A stretch of 64,000 nt of DNA. Origin: Amyelois transitella. Lineage: Eukaryota > Arthropoda > Insecta > Lepidoptera > Pyralidae. Positions 1 through 9,453 of this stretch are shown here, in pieces. The first letter of the stretch is position 1; each line of letters opens with the position of its first letter. Made by a program: the position numbers and the translations under genes. The stretch spans positions 7,736,001-7,800,000 of the forward strand of contig NC_083524.1 in NCBI RefSeq assembly GCF_032362555.1, in the 5' to 3' direction. The notes beneath the pieces were generated by a model. That model worked only from the letters and a program-made list of their open reading frames with translations, was not told where the DNA came from and did not search any database.

Positions 1-261
1 AAAATAAAGACTGATTTAAATTTAGACAAAGGAAAGAAGAAAACCCGACAAGGGTCAACAATAAATAAGAATAAAAAGACGACTAATAAAGGTTGTCAAG
101 AAGATGAACAAGAATATTTTTGTATTTTTTGCAATGAAAAATATTTTTCACAACCCTCTGAAGATTGGATTTTATGTGTAGGATGCCTACGTTGGGCGCA
201 CGAAAATTGTACGGGGGGCAGTACTTCAGGGGGCTACATATGTGATTTTTGTAAGAAATAG
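1..261 (+). CDS. C-terminal end of a pogo-like DDE transposase, cut by the window edge
   Basis: An open frame runs from base 1 to a TAG at 259-261 (86 codons). It starts with a Lys/Arg-rich stretch and ends in a PHD-like zinc finger: CIFC, then DWILCVGC, RWAHENC and YICDFC, which supply the paired cysteines and a histidine. This finger, with its WAHE-C core, is what I know from the C-termini of pogo/jerky-type (DDE_1) transposases in arthropods. The catalytic part would lie left of the window. It is a transposon gene rather than a host gene. The family call is from pattern recognition, and whether the full copy is intact cannot be seen. Confidence 0.6.
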   Translation, partial: KIKTDLNLDKGKKKTRQGSTINKNKKTTNKGCQEDEQEYFCIFCNEKYFSQPSEDWILCVGCLRWAHENCTGGSTSGGYICDFCKK

Positions 262-825
262 TCCGTATTTACCCAAAAGTGTCCGCAAAAACCCCAATGG
301 GTGTCCGTATTTTCCCTAAACCTGCTGGGTAATTGCGGACAGTAGACTTTTTGTTTTTATTTTTTAAATATAATTAGTTGATTAGTAAGAAGTTTATGAT
401 TAAGTTGATTTTATAAGTTAATTACCAAAGTTTAATTATAATAAAAAAGGGACTGATTCCTGTTAATAGTTTGCATTTTATTTATAGATTTCCTTAGGTG
501 TCTGTAATTCCCCCACTCTCCCCTACAAACTTTACTACAGAACCACGGGGCCCCACCTTCAGTCTCATGTCAACCGTCAGAGTGAAGTTACGCGTAATTC
601 TGTGAATAAAAGTAAAAACGAAAATACCTCCACGTAAGTAAATTTGTTTTTTGAGATACGATTTAACGACTAATAGATCATAGTAATTAATAGTGACGTG
701 TTTTTGATATAAAAAAAGGCTGCTGATATATATTTTGGCATCACACATATCAAGTAAAAAAATTTGCTTACGAATTTGCTATAGCTAATAATAAAAAAAA
801 TTCTGTCTCTTGGGTTTCAAAAAAA
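262..825. other. No gene seen; 3' flank of the pogo-like element
   Basis: AT-rich sequence. Just after the stop, the motif GTCCGTATTT / GTCCGCAAAAACCCC recurs, and a reversed TTGCGGAC occurs near 334. These may be the terminal repeats of the element ending at 261. Nothing else is recognisable. Confidence 0.4.
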
Positions 826-1152
826 TTGCAGGTGAAGACTGGTTAGGTTATTTATAAAACGAAACTCAACACTGTCTATTAGGTCCTCTCAAGCGACAAG
901 TTTAGCCAGAGCAACATCATTTAATAAGAAAAACGTCCAACTATTTTTCACAAATTTAAAAAAAGTTTATGATAAACTAAAACTGACTTCAGCTGACATA
1001 TGGAATGTAGATGAAACGGAGTAACAACCGTAGGTACATTCTTCAAATCGTGTTATTGCTCGACGTGGGACGAAACACTTGGGTGCAATAACTTCAGCCG
1101 AACTGGGCACATTAGTTACCGTAGCCGTAGCAGTTGCAGCACTCATTGGAGA
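826..1152 (+). pseudogene. Broken fragment of a pogo-like DDE transposase (catalytic core)
   Basis: The plus strand reads in one main frame as EDWLGY, then [65 protein letters not shown]. This matches the middle of pogo/Tigger-type transposases, where NVDET carries the first catalytic aspartate and the RRGTK-GAITSAERGTLVT block follows. There are stops in the block after DETE and a frameshift near 850, so it is dead. It lies downstream of the C-terminal piece at 1-261 in the same orientation, so the two pieces are not one gene in order. They are either two copies or a rearranged one. Confidence 0.7.
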
Positions 1153-1155
1153 GGT

Positions 1156-1286
1156 ATTCCTCATAGCGCACCCATTTTTAAGCGCACCTAAAGTTACGCA
1201 CCCAAACTATTCCTCGTAGCGCACATGAAAGGTGCGGTAAAGAAATGAAATAAAAATATTATAATTTTATTCCTCATAGCGCACCC
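1156..1286 (+). repeat. Three degenerate copies of ATTCCTCATAGCGCACCC
   Basis: Copies lie at 1156-1173, 1209-1224 (CGTAGCGCAC variant) and 1269-1286. Shorter AGCGCACC / ACGCACCC echoes lie between them. The function is unknown. The array begins exactly where pogo homology stops. Confidence 0.6.
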
Positions 1287-2400
1287 ATGTTTAAATTTTG
1301 AAAAGTGATGGGCACTATGGTTGGCGTGGTATTTTTTTAATTTTCGAATATTATATTATTAACTCAGTAAGACTAAATGGGTTTCAAAAATTAGGAATTA
1401 AGCAGAGCGCATCGCACACTATCACTATAAAATATTTTAGTAACATAAACATTAAAATTTAGTATTACTTTTATGCAATACTAAACACAAGCCTTTAAAC
1501 ACGCTACAAGTCGACGCGGGTTCCCCGCCTCCCTTTCCCTGAATCCCGGTCCTAGAGAATCGCGTTCACCGAGTGCACCCGAGTCACGCCGAGCATTTCC
1601 GGAACTTGTTTACATTTAAATCGCATTGCACTTTGTTTTGCTGTGCTTTTAACTCATTATTTGCGGGATTGCCTACGTCACGCAAGGCTGTGATTTGAAG
1701 AAAGTTTGTGGCATTGTTTTGTGAACATGGAACCAATAGCAGGATCGAGTAAAAGAAATATTTTAATACAATATGTGAGCGATTCTCATTTTTTTTGCCA
1801 ATAACATAACTGAGTTTGTCCCGTGACTTTATATGTGAATATTATTTTTTTAACCACTAATACCTATCGGAAGATGTTTTATACATATAGCTGATTGTTT
1901 TAAGACACACAAAAAAAAATAGAAAGTCTCTATAACTGTTAAGTTTCTTCTAAAATATTGATTTTGTCGAAAACCAAAAACGTGAATGTATGAAAAACCA
2001 TGTGTCCCATTCTGAAAAACGAAACTTCAACCTCAATTATTGTAGTCATCGCCAAGTAAACTATAAGAATTTTATGATGTTTTAATATAGTATGACTAGT
2101 AATATATCAGAAAAGCAACGTAACAAAGTAGTTTAGTAATATTTTACAATTAAAATTAACTTATTAGTCTTGTCCCAGAAGAAGTTCCAAAACTTCATTC
2201 CAACTTTTGTTACCTGTTTTTGAACTAGTAAACCTTATATAAAACTACCAAAGCATTTATTTTTTTGGCGTTGGCAACATTGCAACTCCTGTCAAAGTCA
2301 TTCCAGGTTGTTTAAAAATATTTACTGGCCATTCTGTAGTCGTACACCAAACGTGTTGATTGTGTTCTGAGCAGTATCCACTTTTTGTTACAGCTGAAAA
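1287..2400. other. Upstream region of the DDE-like gene; no certain gene
   Basis: AT-rich, with a GC-richer patch at 1505-1600. A possible tiny coding exon at 1727-1774 is listed separately. The 2160-2400 part is likely promoter and 5' UTR of the 897-codon gene, because a strong splice donor (ACG|GTAAGT) follows at 2404. Confidence 0.4.
1727..1774 (+). CDS. Possible 16-codon alternative first exon of the DDE-like gene
   Basis: ATG at 1727 reads MEPIAGSSKRNILIQY and then meets a donor-like GTGAGC at 1775. Spliced to the acceptor at 2640/2641 it would join in frame (CTC AAC AAA ATG GCA) to the 897-codon ORF. The chance of a matching phase is one in three, so this is weak. It is not in frame-continuous genomic DNA with the main ORF. 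Confidence 0.2.
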
Positions 2401-2403
2401 ACG

Positions 2404-2640
2404 GTAAGTTTGTTGACTGTATTTACGATATTTTTATAATTTTCTTTAGGTAGTATCATTAGATATGTGAATATATTAGCAAAACGTCTGAAATTAAAGT
2501 TAACCTATGTTTTTTCGTTGCTAAATCTTTTTTTCCACTTGTTTTGTTACTTCTTCTTTTGTTACTTTAATACGGTAACGTATAAGGGGAAAATAAAATA
2601 TCAAAAACGGAAAATGTAAAGCTGTGTTTACATTCTGCAG
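2404..2640 (+). other. Probable 5' UTR intron of the DDE-like gene
   Basis: The donor is ACG|GTAAGT at 2404. The acceptor is a pyrimidine stretch ending TTCTGCAG at 2640, nine bases before the ATG at 2650. A spliced leader in front of a transposase-like ORF argues for a real transcription unit. Confidence 0.5.
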
Positions 2641-2649
2641 CTCAACAAA

Positions 2650-5343
2650 ATGGCATTATCATCCGCAGCTGAGAAAATGCGACGCTACAGAGAAAGATTA
2701 AAGTTAAATCCAGAAAAACATGAGGAATTAAGGAAAAAGAACTTAGAAAGAATAAAATCAAAATATAAGTACAAAAAGATATCTGACATGACAGAAAGTG
2801 AAAAAACAAAAGTTCGAGCAAAATGGAGAGAACAAAAACGAAAAAAAAAGGAAAGTACTGCAGGTTCCGCTTCGGAAACAGCAGCCGAATCGACAAAACA
2901 ATCGATTCCAACAGCAACGACATACACTACACAGGGACCAGATATTGAACCAAATCCACCGGACCAATGGTTAAAAAAATATAATCGCCTACGTAGGTGT
3001 ACGCAAAAATTAAGATTGAACCTGAGTAAGGCAAAAACTCGAATTGTGGTCTTGGAACGAAACAATGAGACAGCAAGAAAAAAATATAGAAGACTGCAAA
3101 TTTTCACTGAAAAGCAAATGAAGAAGTTTGATGCGGAAATTAGTAAAATAAAGGCAAGAAATGAAATTTTAGAATATGCATTGAAATCGACATACAAAAA
3201 GTGCAGTTCAAATAAAGAAAGGAATGTTTTAAAAAATATTGTAACAGATGATACAGTTATTAATAGTAAATCAAAATCATTTATTTCTAAAAAAATCGGT
3301 GTAAGGGTAAGAGATAGCAAATATAAAAGGAGAAGTACATTTGAAACTAATAAAAATATTATAGAATTTTTTCATCGTGATGACGTAAGTAGGGCCACGG
3401 CGGGTAAACGAGAGTGTAGGACATTAAAAAAAAATAAACAGCAAATTAGATATCTTCTTAATAGCCTGCGTAATTTGTACATCAAATATAAAAAAGAAGG
3501 TGGTAGAGTTTCGTTTTCTACCTTTTGTAAGATCAAGCCATTTTACATTTTAACTCCAAATTTACGTAATCGGAACACATGCCTTTGCATTAAACATTCT
3601 AATATAAATTATAAACTTTTGGCTCTTAAAAAATATAAAACGATTGATTTACGTAATACTGATGATTTGTTAGCAAAAGTTTCTTGTAGTGTAGAGACGT
3701 TTGATTGCATGTATGGAAAATGTACAAACTGTACAAATATTTCATTGAATTACGATTTACAAAATGTATCCATGGATGAGGCAGTTACATGGCAAGCATG
3801 GGAAACTGAAAATCACTTCTATAAAAAAATTACCTCAAATGGTGAACAAGAAATTAAAACCAAAAAGACTGTAAAAACACATAAGACAGGAACACTTAAA
3901 CAATTGATAACTGCCTTTGAGGCTGATATAGCGGCATTCAAAAAACATAGCTTTAACATGTGGCATCAATCAAAATGTTATCAAACATGCATCAAAAACT
4001 TGGCAGAGGATGAAATAGCAATTCACTGTGACTTTTCCCAAAATTATGAAGGTAAAATGTCAGAGGAGGTGCAATCAATGCATTTTGGTGCGTCAAAATC
4101 ACAGATAACCTTACATACAGGCGTCATATTTTTTAAAGATGGACAAAAGTCATTTTGCTCTGTATCCCCTTCTAATGTGCACCAGCCGCACGCCATTTGG
4201 GCCCACCTTAAACCAATTATAGATTTAGGAAAGACTATGGTTAGTAATCTTAGAAACATTCACGTTTTCTCAGACGGTCCTAGCTCCCAGTATCGTCAAA
4301 AGAACAATTTCTTTTTAATCAATTCTTTTTCAGCATTTTATGGCGTAAATATTACTTGGTCATTTTTTGAAAGTGGTCACGGCAAAGGTGTCGCTGATGC
4401 AATAGGTGGGATAGTAAAAAGGGCTCTTGACAGAAAGATTTGTTACGGAGAAGATATAATGAACGCTTCTGATGTTTTGTCAACTTTGAAATCGTCTGTC
4501 AAAACAGTTAATGTTTTTTACATAAGCGAAGCAGAAATTAATACGATAAAAGAGTACATACCGAAGAATGTCAAAACTATAAAGGGTACTATGGAAATCC
4601 ATCAAATTATTTCTGAGCCAAACAATGACCATATACAACATCGTAAATTGAGTTGCTTTTGTAGTACTCGTAATAATAAAATATCTTGTTCTTGCTATGA
4701 TCCAATTAGTCATACATTTGAGACTGCTACTAAAGCAAAAAATCGCATTTTAATTGACAAGTCGCCTGCATCACCTGACTTGGAAACTGTTAGTTTTAAA
4801 AGTGACTTAAGTTTATTAGATGCAATAGACGATTTGCCAATAATATTTCTTGACGAGACTGATTTACCAAAAGTATGTGATTTGAATGAAAATAATAACC
4901 GTCCTATTATTTGTACCGATAGTAAAGTAATAGACCATAATTTAAAAAACTTAAATAATAATCTAACTGTATCATCTGATCAAATAGAGAGGGACCCAAA
5001 AATATTGCCTGGATGTGATTCTGGGAAAGTAATTGATCATACTGTGCAAAACTTAAATAATAATCTAACTGTATCATCTGATCAAGTAGAGAAGGACCCA
5101 AAAATATTGCCTGGATGTGATTCTGGGAAATGTCCTAAGGAAGAAAGGCTCAAAAAACCTTTCAAGAATAAATCTTTGTCTATTGTCGTAACTCGTCAAG
5201 TATTATGCATTCAGTGTAAAAATCCGACTCCGATACATGGATTAGTGAAGTGTATGTGTTGTAAAAAAAATTATTGTAAAAACTGTACAGAAAATCAAAC
5301 AAATTTTGATTATATTTGTAATGCTTGTTTTGGAGATGATTAA
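2650..5343 (+). CDS. Intact DDE-like transposase-related protein with N-terminal basic coiled coil and C-terminal zinc finger
   Basis: This is an uninterrupted 897-codon ORF with ATG right after a splice acceptor. Residues 1-70 are very basic (RRYRERLKLNPEKHEE type, common in insect transposon proteins). About 100-190 is Lys/Glu-rich and probably coiled coil. The core at about 455-600 carries HCDFSQNY (D461), HVFSDGPSSQYR (D542) and WSFFESGHGKGVAD (E574 or D583). These blocks recur in a large animal family of transposon-like proteins, and I infer that they form an RNase H-like DDE site. Residues about 758-825 hold two 34-residue tandem repeats. Residues 851-897 form a Cys4-Cys4 finger (CIQC, CMCC, CKNC, CNAC). 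I cannot name the transposon superfamily. The intact frame suggests recent mobility or host use. Confidence 0.7.
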   Translation: MALSSAAEKMRRYRERLKLNPEKHEELRKKNLERIKSKYKYKKISDMTESEKTKVRAKWREQKRKKKESTAGSASETAAESTKQSIPTATTYTTQGPDIEPNPPDQWLKKYNRLRRCTQKLRLNLSKAKTRIVVLERNNETARKKYRRLQIFTEKQMKKFDAEISKIKARNEILEYALKSTYKKCSSNKERNVLKNIVTDDTVINSKSKSFISKKIGVRVRDSKYKRRSTFETNKNIIEFFHRDDVSRATAGKRECRTLKKNKQQIRYLLNSLRNLYIKYKKEGGRVSFSTFCKIKPFYILTPNLRNRNTCLCIKHSNINYKLLALKKYKTIDLRNTDDLLAKVSCSVETFDCMYGKCTNCTNISLNYDLQNVSMDEAVTWQAWETENHFYKKITSNGEQEIKTKKTVKTHKTGTLKQLITAFEADIAAFKKHSFNMWHQSKCYQTCIKNLAEDEIAIHCDFSQNYEGKMSEEVQSMHFGASKSQITLHTGVIFFKDGQKSFCSVSPSNVHQPHAIWAHLKPIIDLGKTMVSNLRNIHVFSDGPSSQYRQKNNFFLINSFSAFYGVNITWSFFESGHGKGVADAIGGIVKRALDRKICYGEDIMNASDVLSTLKSSVKTVNVFYISEAEINTIKEYIPKNVKTIKGTMEIHQIISEPNNDHIQHRKLSCFCSTRNNKISCSCYDPISHTFETATKAKNRILIDKSPASPDLETVSFKSDLSLLDAIDDLPIIFLDETDLPKVCDLNENNNRPIICTDSKVIDHNLKNLNNNLTVSSDQIERDPKILPGCDSGKVIDHTVQNLNNNLTVSSDQVEKDPKILPGCDSGKCPKEERLKKPFKNKSLSIVVTRQVLCIQCKNPTPIHGLVKCMCCKKNYCKNCTENQTNFDYICNACFGDD
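4924..5127 (+). repeat. In-frame tandem duplication, 2 x 102 bp
   Basis: AAAGTAAT(A/T)GA(C/T)CAT begins at 4924 and again at 5026. Each unit encodes 34 residues starting KVIDH and ending LPGCDSG. The copies differ at only a few positions, so the duplication is fairly young and kept the frame. Confidence 0.85.
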
Positions 5344-5514
5344 GATAAAACATATTTTTTCACTGCCTCTAGAATTGGGTCGCATTTCATTTGAAAATTA
5401 TATAGTTAATATATAAGACTGACATAATTTTCCAATTATATATGGTACGTTTACGATAATACATAAGGACAATTAATCTAGTAACATTTTTCTTTCTTTC
5501 AGCATTTCATAATA

Positions 5515-5811
5515 ATGGTAATCTATTTCGACATTGATAAGTTCCTCGTGAAACATGACTTTAAAGTATTTGTCAAAGGAAACTACGAGTGGCCCTGGTT
5601 ATTGACACATTTTATATTAACAAAGCGATGCCACGGCTGTAAAAATCCTGTCGGCAATCAATTTCCAACTCTACCAAACCATTTCGTCATGGTCATGAAT
5701 AGAACAAATGTAAATAATTTGATGAAAAGCAAATTTTTTTGGTGTCCAATATGCATTCACAATAGTTTGTATGATCATTTTCCTACTGACGAATGCGAAT
5801 ACTGCATCTGA
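5515..5811 (+). CDS. Small Cys-rich zinc-binding-like ORF, same frame as the DDE-like gene
   Basis: A 98-residue ORF starting MVIYFDIDKF. It holds three CxxC pairs: CHGC at about 42-45, CPIC at about 81-84 and CEYC near the end. A pyrimidine tract ending TTTCTTTCAG stops 12 bases before the ATG (acceptor at 5502/5503), and the frame stays open back to the acceptor. The frame equals that of the upstream 897-codon ORF. It could therefore be a second protein of the same element or a terminal exon of an alternatively spliced product. I do not recognise the family. Confidence 0.4.
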   Translation: MVIYFDIDKFLVKHDFKVFVKGNYEWPWLLTHFILTKRCHGCKNPVGNQFPTLPNHFVMVMNRTNVNNLMKSKFFWCPICIHNSLYDHFPTDECEYCI

Positions 5812-6265
5812 TTCTGATTCTGCTCATATTAATGACGGTTTATTTTATATCAGTTTTCACTCAATAATGCTATGTTTATCCATTATAAAAGCGAAATTAA
5901 TATTATATAATTGCCTTACATAAATTGTTGATTGTAATGAAAATTATTCGCGTAGGTTAAACGTTTTCAACTTAGAATAATAACGGCGTTATTATTCTAA
6001 GGTTTTCAATCACTCATGTTTTATTTTTAAGAGCAATACAAATACTAAAGAGATTAAAGACTCACTAGAGATATATTGTTATCCTTGCAAATACTGTGAC
6101 TGTAGTTTATGTTTAATTTTATTAAATCTCCACAAATGTTTATCATTATGTTATATGTAAAATGTGCCCAATTTTGTTGTTTATGAAGACCTGAAATATA
6201 TAGATAGAATAGTTTTAAGTGTTATTTTTTAAGTTTTGATCTCAGGTATAATTATAACGTAAGAG
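5812..6265. other. 3' flank of the element; no gene seen
   Basis: AT-rich. It contains a near-perfect palindrome at 5972-6002 (15-bp arms starting CTTAGAATAATAACG around one central G), which could form a hairpin in the 3' UTR. Confidence 0.5.
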
Positions 6266-6269
6266 TTAA

Positions 6270-6618
6270 GGCTGAATACGACGCGCCAGTGCTGCCACTT
6301 TGGAAAATAATTTATATAGGAAAAACGGTAATGTTATTTAAAATTTGGGCAAGGCCAGGCCCTAGATAACTATTATGAACAACTATTTATAATTTTATGT
6401 AAGAATGTTAAGCTTTGGTGGGCATTTTCGACAACACCGGCCGTTCCTGGTAAAAACGCACACTAAAGCTTAAACATTATTACTAAAAACTGTAAAAAGT
6501 AGTTTATAAAATAACTTATCGGGTTATCTAGGTCCTAGCTTTACCCAAATTTTAAATTACATCCCTTTTTTTAATAATTTATTATCAAAAGTGGCAGCAC
6601 TTTCCTTCGTATCTGGCC
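6270..6618. mobile_element. Foldback MITE with ~150-bp inverted arms, flanked by TTAA
   Basis: The left arm starts GGCTGAATACGACG and continues AGTGCTGCCACTTT. The right end read in reverse complement starts GGCCAGATACGA and also runs AGTGCTGCCACTTT. Further matching blocks (TTTAAAATTTGGG, CCTAGATAAC, TTAAGCTTT) occur in the same order in both arms. The arms meet near 6430. TTAA flanks the element at 6266-6269 and 6619-6622, as expected for piggyBac-type integration. It is a non-coding, non-autonomous element, and it seems to lie within the larger DDE element. Confidence 0.75.
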
Positions 6619-6622
6619 TTAA

Positions 6623-7645
6623 GTAAAATGTGCCTTTATATTGTTAATTTTTTTGACTGTTTTTATAAAGATTATGTGATATATCTATAGCTTGTTGTAA
6701 GTATGCATTTTTGATTGGACGCATATCAGAATTGTTCAGAATGGTTCGTTATAAGTACTTTGTAATGTTATATTTAATTTCCGATCTCTGGCTATAATAT
6801 CCTCAAGCCTATAATATCTCAGGGTAAGATTTAAGTAAAATGTGCCTTTAATGTTGTTGTTTATCTGATTGGATTTTATAAAAAAAAATACGTGGTATAT
6901 TATAACTTGTGCAACGTACGAGTAACGTAATGTATGTTTACTTTTAAACTTTTCTATCAATAAAAATGATAAAAAATGGAAGTTAGTTTTTTAATTGCCA
7001 AATAATTACACGTTTGTGAAAAAAAGACTTCTCAATTTTTTATTAAAATATGTAACTGTGCACACACTTCCTTACATTTCTTATTTTGTTCCAACATATT
7101 CCTATTTTGTTACTGTCCCAGAAAAACGAATCCACAATTCCATCGTAATTTATTTCTATTGATAATTTATTTTAAAAAATATATTTGTGTAAGTATATAT
7201 ATACACACACAATTTATATTAAATATAATTTATTGCGTTTTTGTATCTATTCTAAGGCCAACCAAAACTTTAAAGATAATTTTCGTCCAGGGTAACAAAA
7301 TAAAAAAGTTTCATTCAAATTTAAACTGGTTTCATTAGTTTTTTGTATATTTATTTATTAATGTTGTTAAAAAATATATAAATTTTATTAAAAATTAGCA
7401 ACCACTTCCAAATGTTGGTTAGTTTAATTACTTTTGGAGATAAACAAAGTAACAAAATAGGAGTCATTATTCTACCTTATCTCAATATTTTCAATTTATT
7501 TTATTAAATATTATATAAAATCAAGAACAAAGTGAATTATCTAAAACCTAACAAAATTATGCACCAAAATCCGTAACAAAAAATAAAAATTATGGTAATT
7601 TATTTTTCACCGCTGTTTTTGAAACAGAGGCAAAATTTTTGAGAA
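6623..7645. other. AT-rich non-coding DNA with repeated motifs
   Basis: Two diverged copies of a segment beginning AAGTAAAATGTGCCTTTA occur at 6621 and 6833, with a weaker relative at 6159. The 9-mer GTAACAAAA occurs at 7292, 7449 and 7573, and its reverse at 7105. No gene is seen. Confidence 0.5.
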
Positions 7646-7651
7646 TTGCTC

Positions 7652-7972
7652 ATGTGCAAAGCAAGAGATGGGAACAAATTAATAGTGTACGATAACAAAA
7701 CTTACATACATATTAAAGTGCATAAAAATGGAAACACTTTATGGCCGTGTACGAAAAAGTCTTGTGGAGCCCTACTTACCCTCAACTGCTACGAGGACAT
7801 TTTAAAAAATAATGAACATTCGTGTAGTCACTACGTGGCATCACATTTTATAAGGGAAATGGTGGATGACATTCACCAAGAAGCCGCATCCACCATGGAC
7901 CCTCTTCCAGAGGTGTATAAAAGGAAGCTATTTTGGTGCACCTTCAATTCTTCAATCCGACAATGGGCGTGA
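7652..7972 (+). pseudogene. FLYWCH-type zinc-finger fragment
   Basis: From ATG at 7652 the ORF gives KARDGNKLIVYDNKTYIHIK, then TLWPCTKKSCGALLTLN and HSCSH. This is the FLYWCH pattern: an F/Y-W-C-x-C ending in H-x-H-like ligands. The following helix (about 7850-7925, REMVDDIHQEAASTMDPLPEVYKR) is the usual continuation in transposon-borne FLYWCH proteins. After about 7930 the frame runs into unrelated DNA, where the integrase remnant begins, and stops at 7972. It is a DNA-binding module from a transposase or a derived protein, here truncated. Confidence 0.65.
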
Positions 7973-8984
7973 GTTTGCGAATCATATAATTGAAGAGCTG
8001 TGTTCAATGTGGAGCGGATTAAAGATAGTCCATGGTAAACCTCGCCACAGTCAGTCTCAAGGTAGTGTAGAACGAGCAAATCAAGATGCACAAAATATGC
8101 TCATGACATGGATGAATGATGAAAATTGCAAGCGATGGTCAGAAGGTTTACGGTTTGTGCAGTTGATGAAAAACAGGGCTTTTCACGATGGAATAAAACG
8201 AGCTCCTTATACGGCCATGTTCAGTAATGACGTCAAAGTAGGATTATTGTCGTCTTCTCTCCCAAAAGAAGTTATTGCCAACATTCACACTGAAGAGGAG
8301 CTTGAGAAAATGTTGACTGAAATTACGAGTAGTACCGGATCGGAACCTAGTGGAGAACCTCAAGAAGATTTACTCAATGTAGAACTGGAATCACGGAGTG
8401 GCCGCTTACTGAGCAATGACACGATGCAAGAAATTGAGACAGAAGTGTTAAATATGAAAGAAGCCGACAAAGAAGTTTTACCGGAAATGAGTACAAATGA
8501 GGCAATGGAGCTAGAAGTTGACATGGACGAAACAGGACAAGAAATCGTTGGGGAAGCAATGGAAAATAATAACGACAAAATGGAGTGCAACAGATGTTTA
8601 AGACCAGGCACAAGTGCACACCAAATTGTGTGTGATATTTGTACTACTCAACGAAATATAAATGAAAATAGATCATCGGCACAGTTGAGTACAGAAAATC
8701 AAGCTAAAAAAATGAAAGCCTTATCTAATTTAAAATTTCCCCCATGTTCGATTGGAGATACGGTAAGAGTCCAAATACCGGATGTTGATAGAGGAAGAGG
8801 AGATTTTCGGAATGTGCTTATGGCAGTTATAGAAATTACTGATGATCTTTATAAGCTAGGAAACGAACGTGGAACTATCGAAGAAATGTTCTCAAGGAAC
8901 CAGTTTTCTGTGTGTAAGGATAAACTGATCGATATTGAAAATATATCACCTGAAATAAAAAAATTGTGTAAAAAAAAACTATGA
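7931..8984 (+). pseudogene. KRBA2-like retroviral-type integrase remnant lacking the first catalytic Asp
   Basis: A 350-codon open frame. The start reads FGAPSILQSDNGREF (second catalytic D), then KIVHGKPRHSQSQGSVERAN (catalytic E), WSEGLRFVQLMKNRAFHDGIKRAPY, an acidic spacer, a CxxC-CxxC zinc ribbon (CNRC, CDIC at about 8585-8645), and a C-terminal SH3-like block GDTVRVQIPDVDRGRGDFRNVL. This matches the integrase proteins annotated in invertebrates as KRBA2-like. The region with the first Asp is missing because the FLYWCH fragment abuts in another frame. It is probably inactive. Confidence 0.7.
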
Positions 8985-9064
8985 TTATTTTTTGTACGTT
9001 TTTTCAAAAAACAAATGCTATAAATGCACTTGGTTTTTAATTTCATTAAATATTCAACATTACC

Positions 9065-9290
9065 CAGCCAACATTAGGTAGACCTAGGTGAGAATGGGTA
9101 ACCCCCGAATTAAAATTTATTTCAATTATTATTCAGACCAACACCGAACATAACCAGTATTGGGTAGACTTAGTTGTGTACGGGTAAACGCCGAATATAA
9201 GTAAATATTCGGACTTTATCCAAAAAGCTTGGGTAATCCTAGGTAAACCCGAGTAAACCTAGGTTTACTCTATCTTCTAGCATTACCCGT
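9065..9290. repeat. Degenerate minisatellite with GGGTAGAC / GGGTAAAC core
   Basis: The stretch repeatedly uses TTAGGTAGACCTAGG, GGGTAACCCCCGAAT, GGGTAGACTTAG, GGGTAAACGCCGAAT and CCTAGGTAAACCC. The units are uneven, and no exact period can be set by eye. Confidence 0.5.
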
Positions 9291-9453
9291 AACATACACA
9301 AATAGTAAATTTGTATTATTAAAGTATGTATCTATAAAAAAAATATGCAGTTTTTTTCTCTCTCCTTTGCTATGCTGTGGTGTTAGAACTTCAACAACGC
9401 AATGTGCACGATTCGTCCACGATTGAGATTTAAGAAATCTATATTTTTAAATT

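Noticed and set aside
2642-3320. Minus-strand ORFs opposite the DDE-like gene
   Set aside because: They are Leu/Phe-rich shadows of Lys/Glu-rich sense codons.
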